Assembly (NCBI GenBank): GCA_010093515.1
Contig: MU001696.1
Location: 270,258-334,257, forward strand
DNA length: 64,000 nucleotides
Reading direction: 5' to 3'
Origin: Lineolata rhizophorae
Taxonomy: Eukaryota; Ascomycota; Dothideomycetes; Lineolatales; Lineolataceae
This document shows positions 23,000-33,775 of this stretch, piece after piece. Under the pieces are notes generated by a model, which saw only the letters and a list, made by a program, of their open reading frames with translations, searched no databases and was not told the origin of the DNA. Each line of letters begins with the position of its first letter. Positions within the stretch are counted from its first letter, which is position 1. The translations under genes and the position numbers were made by a program.

Positions 23000-25900
23000 A
23001 TGCCCCGGCCCACGTTGCCCGCCCGCCTCAGCTCTCGCCTCAAGAGCAGCAACGGCACCACGAGCGCTCCCAACGACTACAACGGCCGCAACGGGAGCCC
23101 GAGGCTATCAGCAATGACCGAGAACAGGCACGGAACTCTGACGCTGCGCACGGCGGTCCTCAAGGTCTGTCTGTCCGCCGAACAAACCCCCCTCCTCTTC
23201 GACGCGCCGAGGCTGCTGCTGCATTGCAACTCCGCGACGGGTCAGATTGTCGTCGGAAGCTGATAGAACGCACTGCGTGTAGGGCCGCGATCTCGCAGCG
23301 AAGGACAAGAGCGGCACTAGTGACCCGGTATGTACAACCCCGCCCCTCCATTGTCCGCCATGCCCGATTAATTGTCCGCTGCCGTCCGCTTTGGCTCTCC
23401 GGAAAGCTGACAATACGCGCCGTTGTTCTAGTACATCGTTCTCACGCTCGGCGACGCCAAGGAGTCCACGCCCGTCATCAGCAAGACTCTGAATCCAGAA
23501 TGGAACCAGACGGTCGAAATGCCCATCGTGGGCTCGCACAGCATGCTGCTGGAGGTGGTCTGCTGGGACAAGGATCGGTTCGGCAAGGACTACATGGGCG
23601 AATTCGACGTTGGCCTAGACGAACTCTTTGGCAGTGGACAGGTCTCGCATGAGGCAGGTGATCCTCAGTATTGCACGGAAGACAAGTCATGGCTGACACT
23701 TCATGTCTAATTTACAGCCTAAATGGTACCCCCTTGAATCTCGAAAGACCGGTAGGAAGAAGAGCGTCGTCACTGGCGAGGTTTTATTGGGATTCTCCCT
23801 CATTGATCCGAGCAATGCATCTGCATCGCCACAGGAGATCCTACAGAAGCTTTCGCTCATCGCGACTTCGAGCCCAACTATCGACGAAGACGAATCGCTT
23901 TCACGTATCGACAGCGGCGAGCTTGAAGACGAGGAGGAAGAAGAAACTTCCGACGAGACTGATGACTCCAAGAAGCCCGAAACGGTGGAGAAGCGCAGGC
24001 GGAGGATGCGCCTGAAGAGGCTCAAAAAGAGGGCGACATTGCGTGGATATGAGTTTAGCGGAACATCGGATGTTGCTGGTGTCTTATTCTTGGAAGTTAT
24101 CAAGATCACTGATTTGCCTCCGGAAAAGAACAGTATGCTTGGTCCAGCCCGGCTCTGCCTCTGGACCAGTTGCTAATGTGGACCACAGTGACGCGGACGT
24201 CGTTCGATTGTGACCCTTTTGTCGTAACCTCGCTCGGCAAGAAGACATACCGTACGAGAGTTATTCGGCACAATCTCAATCCGGTGTTCGAGGAAAAGCT
24301 GGTTTTCCAAGTCTTACGAAACGAGGTCAATTACTCTCTCAACTTCGCCGTCGTTGACAAGGACAAGCTCTCGAACAACGACTTCATCGGGACGATCAAC
24401 TTCCCATTGGAGAAGGTCGTGTCTGTCTGTCCAGAAGCGGATTCGAGTACCGGTTTGTTCCACCTACCAGAGCCTGACGGGAATTCGACTCCGCCTGAAA
24501 CCCGAAGGTCCCGTTTCCGCCTACCGATGTCGAGGTCATCTTCCGCATCGAGTCTGCACAAGCTTGTTTCTAGGCCCAATCTAAAAAAGGAGAACTCTGC
24601 GGGATCGTTGTCAAGCACCCCCATGGCCGAGCCCGCGCTTCCACCGCCCCCTACTAGCGCGCCAATGGAGCCCGCATCGGGAAACGGTTCACATCTTGGC
24701 GTACCCGCGATCAATGTGGATCCCCACAACGTAGACAACGGGGAGTTCCGCACCTGGGAATTGCCGCTTGAACTCAAGAACAAAGTGCGGTGGGAGAGTA
24801 AGCACTATCCTGTCCTCCACATCCGCGCCAAGTACCTCCCGTACAAGGCATTGCGGCAGCAGTTCTGGCGGGCCATGCTCAAGCAATACGATGCCGACGA
24901 CAGCGGGCGGATTGACAAGGTCGAACTCACGACCATGCTGGACAGCCTTGGCTCAACGCTACATGAATCTACCATTGATGGCTTCTTCCAAAGGTTCTCG
25001 GCTGAAAACAATGGTGATGGCACTCTAAGCTTTGACCAAGCGGTGATCTGCCTAGAAGATCAATTGCAACGGACAGAAAAGAAAACGGTCGCTTCGGCTT
25101 TCAAGGATTATATTCCCAGTTCCCTGAGTGGGAGCGCGACTGACTTCGAGGCTACCCCTGGTTCTGTCACACCTTCGGCCGACGAAGAAGGAACCCCTTT
25201 GAATTGCCGCTCCGCTGTAAACGTTGTCCCAGCAATCGAGCAGGATACGCTTGGCAAAGATGGAGAGGAGGGACTGGCTCTTAAAGATGACTTAGCCGAG
25301 GAAAGAGATGAAGAGCATGTAGTCGAAATCCGAGAGTGTCCCATTTGCCATCAACCACGGCTTAACAAGAGAACTGACGCGGATATTGTTTCCCACGTTG
25401 CGACCTGTGCCAGTCAGGATTGGAGACAAGTCAACAACATCGTTATGGGCGGGTTTGTTACATCTAGCCAGGCTCAGCGCAAGTGGTATTCGAAAGTCAT
25501 TACCAAGATTTCGTATGGTGGTTATCGGCTCGGGGCAAACTCCGCAAACATTCTGGTGCAAGATCGCATCACTGGACAGATCAACGAGGAACGTATGAGC
25601 GTATACGTTCGTTTAGGCATTCGTCTTCTATACAAGGGATTTAAGAGTCGGATGGAAGCCGATCGGAGTACGTTGCTAGTGTTTACGCTTGTTTCTTTGT
25701 CAATCAATCTAACTATGTCACAGTTCGGAAGCTTCTCCGATCCCTCAGCGTCAAACAAGGCAAGAAATATGACGATCCGTCTTCAGCTGCTGAAATTCCT
25801 GGGTTTATCAACTTCCACCAACTTGATATGTCCGAAGTCCTTTTGCCTATTGAACAATTCAAGACTTTTAACGAGTTCTTTTACCGCGCTCTCAAACCCG

Positions 25901-26712
25901 GGGCACGTCCTTGTTCGGCGCCTGATCGACCGGAAATCGTCACGTCGCCGGCCGATTGCCGAAGTGTAGTCTTCAACCGGCTGGAAGAAGCCCAGACCGT
26001 CTGGGTTAAGGGGCGCGAATTTTCCGTTGAACGGCTTCTGGGCAAGGCGTACCCACAGGATGCTAAGCGCTACAACAACGGCGCCTTAGGCATTTTCCGG
26101 CTCGCGCCTCAGGACTATCACCGTTTCCACATTCCCGTCGACGGCGTTATGGGCGAACCAAAACTCATCGAGGGGGAGTACTACACGGTGAACCCTATGG
26201 CGATCCGGTCCGCCTTAGATGTGTATGGTGAGAATGTACGCATCTGCGTACCGATTGACTCGGTCAAGCATGGCCGAGTCATGGTCATCTGCGTCGGAGC
26301 CATGATGGTGGGGAGCACTGTGATCACCCGCAAGGCGGGAGAGAAGGTTGCACGGGCGGAAGAGTTGGGCTACTTCAAGTTCGGCGGTAGCACCCTTCTA
26401 GTGTTGTTCGAGCCGGGTGTGATGCAATGGGATGACGACCTCGTGACCAATTCCAGTACCGCGTTGGAAACTTTAGTACGTGATCGTATTCTGCTTTATG
26501 TTTTCGTGCCTGAACGAACGGTGCTAACCATTTCTATCTAGATTCGCGTCGGCATGTCTGTTGGTCACAGTCCTGACCAAGCGCCATACACACCAGACAT
26601 GCGCAAAGAAAACCCGACGAAGGAAGAGAAACAAGAAGCAAAAAGGCGCATCGAGGGTAGCTTGGCACCTGCGTCTGGGAAGCACCTCAGTGCAGCGGCG
26701 ACAGCTATGTAG
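23000..26712 (+). CDS. PSD2: Phosphatidylserine decarboxylase with C2 and EF-hand domains (Psd2 type)
   Basis: Converts phosphatidylserine to phosphatidylethanolamine on endomembranes. Seven exons fit: 23000-23164, 23283-23327, 23432-23641, 23718-24132, 24189-25667, 25724-26475 and 26542-26712, giving about 1078 residues. Order: a first C2 domain at about 45-140, an acidic linker, a second C2 domain at about 255-355, an EF-hand near 509 (DADDSGRIDKVE), a CPICHQPRLNK zinc-like motif, then the decarboxylase domain. The self-cleavage motif is FGGSTLL with Ser994, the predicted precursor of the pyruvoyl group; GGST (not LGST) is the Psd2-type form, whereas the mitochondrial enzyme has LGST. HRFHIPVDG and the HGRVMVICVGAMMVGS core are intact. 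The donor of intron 3 is ambiguous (see findings). The start is the first ATG in frame; no signal peptide or targeting sequence is obvious. Confidence 0.95.
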
Positions 26713-27720
26713 AATGGAAGTACAAAAAAGGGGGAGGGAAACCTCAGCAATTTGCACAGAGTAAAAGTGCATTGTGTAACGGCTGGCGGTGGCTTCAGTT
26801 CAACACGCGGCGTTGCTGGTACAGCCCCGGAAGCATTCATATGCATGTGTGACTACAAAAAAGGAAAATACATAGACATGAGATAACGAGCTCAAGCTAC
26901 CTAACCCCTAGGTTGCCTTCATTCCCACATTGTTGGGTTCTAAATATCCACGCAACTTTTAGAAACAGATTTAGAGTTTATATCCGCACTACAACTTCGC
27001 CCGTGCTCGCTTCTCTACTCAGCGTGTTGACTTACAGTTGGCTGATTTGCTGGATCATCCATTGCATGATCCAATAGTCTAACGGCGCAAGGTAGACTTG
27101 TCACCTACCCTAACTGGATAGATTTGGACCAAACGATATTTGTATGTACATTAAGTGCTCGGAGGAACGCGCAACGGCACTGCTTTTTCAATGGATGGCC
27201 CGAATTCTTCGTGAGAATAACTTCAAGTTACGCCCGCCTAGTCTTGGGCCGCTGCAAGTTAGCCTTGGCAGACTTGAATGTTGGAGGCCTCGGACCGCCA
27301 CCCCGTGACTCATATCGCCTTTGATGGCTATAGACATTGCACCCTAAAGCAACCTCAAGCGGCGGTTACCAGCGGCTAAGCCTGGTCTGAGTAATTCAAC
27401 CGACGAACTTTCGTTTGAGTCAATTATGGCGTCCTTAATCGACGATTCGGCAAAATCTTAGAAACCGTACGTATATCATACATCAAATCGAGTCTTCAGA
27501 TCCAATTGTGGCTAACTTGACCCGAGATCCCTAGCAATCCCTATCTTTTGATTGTTTTAAGCGCACATCAATTGACCGCGACTTGACCCATCAACCTTGG
27601 TCTAAAGCCAGATACATTGATCAGTGCCAAACTCAATACACTCACTTCAAACCTGTCAATAGAGATCCTTGACCAACCAAGAGGCACATTCGCATCCGCT
27701 CGCAATCTCTGTCCACAGCC
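26713..27720. other. Intergenic region between PSD and the methyltransferase gene
   Basis: About 1 kb with lower GC than the flanking genes. It presumably contains the PSD 3' UTR and the methyltransferase promoter. No gene, RNA or repeat was recognised. Confidence 0.55.
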
Positions 27721-28608
27721 ATGGACCACAGTGAGCCACCGTCTCAATTCGTGGCGCCAAAAGCCCCATCTAAGGGCCCAGTCAAGTATGTCCCGACGGC
27801 CACCGCCTACGACGCCTGGGCGACCGTCTACGACACGGACGGCAACATCCTCCAAGCCATCGACGACATCGAGCTCACCACCATGCTCCCCGAGTTCCTC
27901 GACCTCGTCCTCTCCTCGGCCCCCGCGAACGACGCACTCCGCATCCTCGACTTCGGCTGCGGCACCGGCCGCAACACGGCGAAGCTGCTCCGACACGCGT
28001 GGCCGGCGGGCCGCGTGCTCGACGTCATCGGCGTCGACGCGTCCGCCGGCATGCTCGCCCTCGCGAGGCAGAAACTAGCGGCCTACAGGCCGGGCCTCGA
28101 GACGGAGGAAACCAGCGTCAACTCCAGCTCCATCCAAGGCTCCTCGTCCGCCGTCGCTTTCGTCCAGCACGACTTCCTCGCCTCGCCAGACGTGCCGCCT
28201 ACGATCCCGACTCCCGTCTCCGCCATGATCTGCACCCTCGTCCTCGAGCACTTCCCGCTGGCTCCCTTCTTCGCGTCGTTCAGGAACCTGCTCCCCGTCG
28301 GCGGCCTCGCCCTCGTGACCAACATGCACAGTGAAATGGGGCTTAAGGGCCAGGCCGGCTTCGTAAGTGAGCAAGTGGACGAGCAAGGACGGCCGGTTAA
28401 GATCAGGGGTGATAGCTGGCCCCACACGGTAGAGGAGACAGTGCAGGCAGCGGAGGATGCTGGGTTCGAGATTGTAGCTTTAGGTGGCCAGGGAAAGATT
28501 AGGGAGAGGCATGTCAAGGAGGATATGATTGAGAAATTGGGTGATAGGGCGAAGAAGTGGGTTGGAGTCAATGTGTGGTATGGATTTGCAGTAAAGAGGG
28601 TGCAGTGA
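27721..28608 (+). CDS. SAM-dependent class I methyltransferase
   Basis: An intronless frame of 295 residues. Residues 75-84 (ILDFGCGTGR) form the glycine-rich SAM-binding motif I, followed by an acidic motif in VIGVDASAGML near 105. The fold continues through AMICTLVLEHF and a GGLALVTNMHSEM strand typical of Methyltransf_11/25 proteins. The N-terminal YDAWATVYDTDGNILQAIDD resembles the opening of fungal methyltransferases of this broad family. No substrate can be named. The first 200 codons prefer C in third position, while the last 80 or so codons, from about 28320, use more A and T, a visible break inside one frame. It lies downstream of PSD in the same direction and converges with U1-70K. 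Confidence 0.85.
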   Translation: MDHSEPPSQFVAPKAPSKGPVKYVPTATAYDAWATVYDTDGNILQAIDDIELTTMLPEFLDLVLSSAPANDALRILDFGCGTGRNTAKLLRHAWPAGRVLDVIGVDASAGMLALARQKLAAYRPGLETEETSVNSSSIQGSSSAVAFVQHDFLASPDVPPTIPTPVSAMICTLVLEHFPLAPFFASFRNLLPVGGLALVTNMHSEMGLKGQAGFVSEQVDEQGRPVKIRGDSWPHTVEETVQAAEDAGFEIVALGGQGKIRERHVKEDMIEKLGDRAKKWVGVNVWYGFAVKRVQ

Positions 28609-29719
28609 GTTTCATGCTATGCTTTACTGTTGCTTCCCAAAAACGAATTTGTGGTTTTTACATTTGAGAAAACCTTAAATGTAACCTCGATGTCTTCATA
28701 GCCCTCGGCACGCTTGTCATTCTAGCTAATGGAACGCTGAAGATGCACCTTTCTATAATGACAACATAACTTTCTTTGAATCTACAAGCTTGTCGGTAGA
28801 ACCCATTGCCAAAGGACTCAGAGAGTATTATAAATATAATGGATGCTCTAATCTCCACTATATCTACCCAAGGTAAAAGTAGTTATAGTAAAGAAATGAC
28901 AATAACAAGCAACCTCTGAAATGCATAAAATAATAGATGGCTTTACCAAGAATATTTTTTTTGAGAAAGGCGTGACTTGGCGAAGCTCAGTTGACCTACA
29001 AACAAATAACTTCACATAAAGTTAACACTCAAAGTTGAAAGCAGATAAAGGGGCTACCATGGATTATCTAGTGTTACAAGTCCTTCCACACCGTTGCCCA
29101 CACCCATTCACCCTCTGATCTTACCTACAATAAAAGTAATTCCGGGCTTGTTACAGTGTTCACGAGACCATCAAGGTTAGCTACCACGCCGCCGACTTAA
29201 GAGACTGCCATCCTCCGAGATCTTATGTCGCAGTGCAGGCGTGTTTCCTAACCTTACGGCCAGAATGAACTTACCCACCACGCAGAAAGGCATAGCAAAG
29301 GGGAAAACAGTAGGGGAAAGGAAGGCAGCCTTAGGCTAGCCATGCGCTACTAAAACAATCAGAAAAAAGAAACCATGCAGAAAACCCTTCCACTTCCTTC
29401 GTTTGGCAATGGTGACAAGCTTTGTCGTGAAGTCGAGACGGCTCCTGTAACGTTTCCATTCCGGACCTCGCTGTTGGATTCGAAATCGCTTGCGCTCTTA
29501 CCCTGATGGGAAAACGGAAAAGGATAGCCGTAATTCTAGTCGGTGGGGGAGCATGAGGTAGGACTCAGTTTGTAAAGAGCTGGCTTTGTCATATCCGAAA
29601 CTTTACCCGCTTACCCTTGTTGTCAAATGGGGTATAGGATAAGAACTGAAAGGTTGGAAACCGAAAAGCAGAGTTACCGCACCAAACCACCCGGTTCGTC
29701 GGCTGTGTTAGGTGGCGGT
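28609..29719. other. Convergent 3' region of methyltransferase and U1-70K genes
   Basis: The stretch 28650-29100 is AT-rich and stop-dense in all frames; the remainder is of mixed composition. It presumably holds two 3' UTRs. No open frame, RNA gene or transposon signature was recognised. Confidence 0.55.
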
Positions 29720-31030
29720 TTAGTAACGACGCTTGCTGCGTGGGTCGTCGTAGCCGTCGCCGTCGTAGGCACGCTTCCTAGGATGGTCATCGCGGTTGTC
29801 TCGGCCACCATACCCACCTTCGCGATCACGATCGCGATAACTCTTGCGCTCGCCGAGCGGCTCGCGGTTGCTGCTGCTGGGTCCTCCGCGGTCGCGACCA
29901 TAGTATCCTCGATCATCGTGGCGCTTGTCATACCCACCTCCGTGTGAGTCCCGACCTCCATACCCACCATGACCGCCACGACCGCCGCGAGGGCCCGAAG
30001 GAGCGCCTTCGGGTGCTCCGTTTGCATGGTATCCGACGCCGCCTCTAGGACCAGGCCCGCCGCGGAAACGGTCGCCGCCACCAAATCCACCTCGGAAGCC
30101 ACCGCCACGTCCACCGCGGAAGCCACCACCAAAACCACCGCGGAATCCGCCAGGACCAGCAGGCGGGCCGAATCCGCCGGGGCCGACAGGCCTTGCAGGG
30201 GTAGTCTTCGTGTATCCACGGCCACCCAGGCCGCCACCAAAGCGGCGAGGGCGCCACGCGCTTACGGTACGTCCCCTTTCAACGTCGACACACACGCGTC
30301 TATCCTTGATTCTAACGCCGTCGGCATCCTTGTACGCGGCTAACAATATGTCTACGGTGTCAGCTGAGTTCTTTGAAAAAGAAACATGGGGAGAGGAACG
30401 CACCCCTCATATCCTTCTCACGTTCATATACGATGAAGGCGTATCCCTTGTTCTTCTTCTTTTTCTTTCCAAGCGGCTTCGACTCGTTCGCGTGAGTGTC
30501 TCCAACGATACGGATCTGCCATTGTATTAGTCGGGTCGCTAGAGGCGCAACATCCAGGTAATCCGCCAAGGCATAACACACCCTCTCAATAGGCCCGTAG
30601 CGGCCAAATTCGCGTTCAAGATCCTTAACCTCAACATCGTAGTTCAGCCGAGACACAAAGAGCGTCTTAAACGGATCCCCGCGGATGTTGGGGTCCTCTT
30701 TCGGGTTGTCTGAGATTTGCTATTAGGATCAACTTCTTCAAGGTTAGTCGCGGGAAAATGAGACATACAAGTCTTGATGTCCTCGTTAAGAAGCTTCTCC
30801 AGAGCCTCGCGCTTCTCGAGCTTCTCGCGGTCCTTCTTCTGCAGCCAGCTCTCCGTCGGCGTGTACGGATGCTCCTTCGGATACTCCTTTAGCGCCTGTA
30901 GATACTGGCCCACGCCGGTGATGTGATGGGTGGCGCGCTTCTCCGGCGCAGTGTCGCAGGGCGGCAGGTAGCGCAGCGGCGGGCGCGGCTGGAAGAGCGC
31001 GAGAAGGTTGGGGGGGAGCTTGTCCGTCAT
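29720..31030 (-). CDS. SNP1: U1 snRNP 70 kDa protein (U1-70K)
   Basis: Core protein of the U1 snRNP, which recognises 5' splice sites in the nucleus; its RRM binds stem-loop I of U1 RNA. Four exons fit: 30769-31030, 30582-30709, 30404-30515 and 29720-30339, giving 373 residues. The N-terminus [19 protein letters not shown] is the conserved U1-70K opening that wraps onto the Sm ring. The RRM has RNP2 TLFVSRLNY and RNP1 KGYAFIVYE. Lys-rich [11 protein letters not shown] lies between them. The tail is rich in Gly-Gly-Arg and RD/RE repeats, closer to an RGG tail than to a long RS domain. The second intron (30516-30581) is 66 bp with no stop in the coding frame, so its retention would keep the frame. 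The gene is head to head with mL43 across 310 bp. Confidence 0.95.
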
Positions 31031-31340
31031 GGTTGAGGATAGCCGCCTGAGGCGGAGGAGCTTGTCGCAGGCAAAGTGTGTGGAGAAGCAGGCTCTGTAG
31101 AGACAAATGTTGATGCCACGGGGTTTTGCGGTCGCGCGGGTTGCGCGGTGGTGAGGATGAAAACGAAAGGAAAAGGGCCACGCGAAGGGCGAGAGGTGAA
31201 AGAGCGCGCGACGACGCCGCGCTAAGCCTGGTTCGGCAGCGTTCGCCCAAGACGAGCGCCAAGACTCGCTCCTTCTTCTCGAAGCCGTCCTAGTCGCGAG
31301 CAGCCGCGATCCGCGACGAGTCGACAACTACGCCGTCACC
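31031..31340. promoter_or_regulatory. Bidirectional promoter of U1-70K and mL43
   Basis: Only 310 bases separate the two divergent ATGs. The region is GC-rich, with no obvious TATA box. It must contain both core promoters and leaders. Confidence 0.6.
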
Positions 31341-31886
31341 ATGCCCGTGTCGGCCATCCGGACAATCACCAAGAATCAGGTGAGTCCCGATGCTTCCTCC
31401 TCTGGATGAAGCCGCTGACATGAGTTCGACGGCACAGAATGGCGTCGGCGCCTTCATTCTGCAGTGCAAGCGCATCGACTTCCACTACTGCGACTGGGAA
31501 GGCAGCTCCAAGGGCATGAGGTCCGTTTCAGTGTTGTAGAACTTCTATCTCCACCCATCGACGCCTGCTTAACGGACATTTTGTCCATATCTAGGAGTTT
31601 CCTCCGGAGCCGCCTGGCCGACTTCGCCCGCGCCAATCCGGCCATCGAGATCAACGTCTCCCCGCGCCCGCGCAAGCAGCCCATCCTCCGCGGCGTCTAC
31701 GTCAATGGCCGCGACAAGCAGATTTGCGTGCGAAACATGGAGCCCACCCAAATAATCAAGAAGTGCGAGCTGCTTCGCGATGCGAGCGGCGAGCCTCTAC
31801 GCCGCGACACGAAGCCCGTGAAGAGCATCAACGAGAGCGTCAGAGGGGTCTGGAGTCCGTATCATGGGGCCCAGTTCAAGATATGA
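31341..31886 (+). CDS. MRPL51: Mitochondrial large-subunit ribosomal protein mL43
   Basis: A component of the mitochondrial 54S ribosomal subunit with the thioredoxin-like L51/S25/CI-B8 domain. Three exons fit: 31341-31379, 31438-31520 and 31595-31886, giving 137 residues, the usual size. The segments GVGAFILQCKRIDFHYCDWG-like (with WEG), FLRSRLADFARANPAIEI and YVNGRDKQICVRNM are family signatures. The short basic N-terminus MPVSAIRTITKNQ could act as an import signal. It is divergent from U1-70K and converges with the triosephosphate isomerase gene. A run of T residues sits 30 bases after the stop, at about 31919-31934. Confidence 0.92.
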
Positions 31887-32176
31887 CAGTCGAATCCAAA
31901 CATTGGCCATGTACGATATGTTTTTTTTTTTTTTGAGCTCTTTTCATGTAGAGACTTTTGCATCAAGCGTGTGTTGTTGGAGTGACGTTAGGTAGATATG
32001 TATGCGTAGAAGACATTGCACTTTAAGGTCCGAGGACGCTATCTTGCTAGAGGGACATTGGAATGTAAAAATGTATCTTGATCCATTCATCTGCATGTGG
32101 AAGGTTCATCATCTCCCTTGTTACTGCACCCTTGGCCGCAGCAGGCTCAATTAATATCTGTCATCCTTGACCTCGC
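31887..32176. other. Convergent 3' region of mL43 and TPI
   Basis: This 290-bp gap lies between convergent stops and contains a run of 16 T near 31919. Only 3' UTR sequence is expected; no other feature is seen. Confidence 0.5.
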
Positions 32177-33247
<1,071 letters not shown>

Positions 33248-33775
33248 TATTGCTGATTTTGGCACAAAGAGGCTTACTAGGTGAATACAATGCCCGAGAG
33301 ATTTCCAGAGAATGTATCCTGGTCGAAGTAAAAAGGACGGTTGGAACGTTTACGGGGTCAGAACTTAGGAGGAGCGGGGCATGGTGGGGCTAGGCTCCGC
33401 CGAAAAGGATGGTTCGATCTCTGGGCAACCGTAAGGAAAAGTAAAGAGGAAAAAGGGCGCAAAAGCAATGCTAGCCATGATGCCACAGATGCTCGTTTGT
33501 GAACCGATAAGTGTTCAATGATCATTGGTAGAGATGTTTCCATTCTTTTCAGTCAGGCTTGTAAGTCTCCCCGAATGAAATAATCGGCGGACATGCGCTA
33601 CAGTTTGAAGCGAGTGTGAATTGATTTCCAGGGTTCGGTCATATCATAAAAAAATATATTCACATTTAAATGTAAAGATACACTAATACAATCCAAAACT
33701 AGCGAGCTTTTCCTACTATGTAAACGGGAAAGAACCCTTACGACAGGATACAGATGACAAAACCCAAATACGACG
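33248..33775. other. TPI promoter and 3' end of the proline/RS-rich gene
   Basis: This 528-bp gap lies between two minus-strand genes in tandem. It must hold the TPI promoter and leader plus the 3' UTR of the upstream gene. No further open frame is convincing. Confidence 0.5.
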
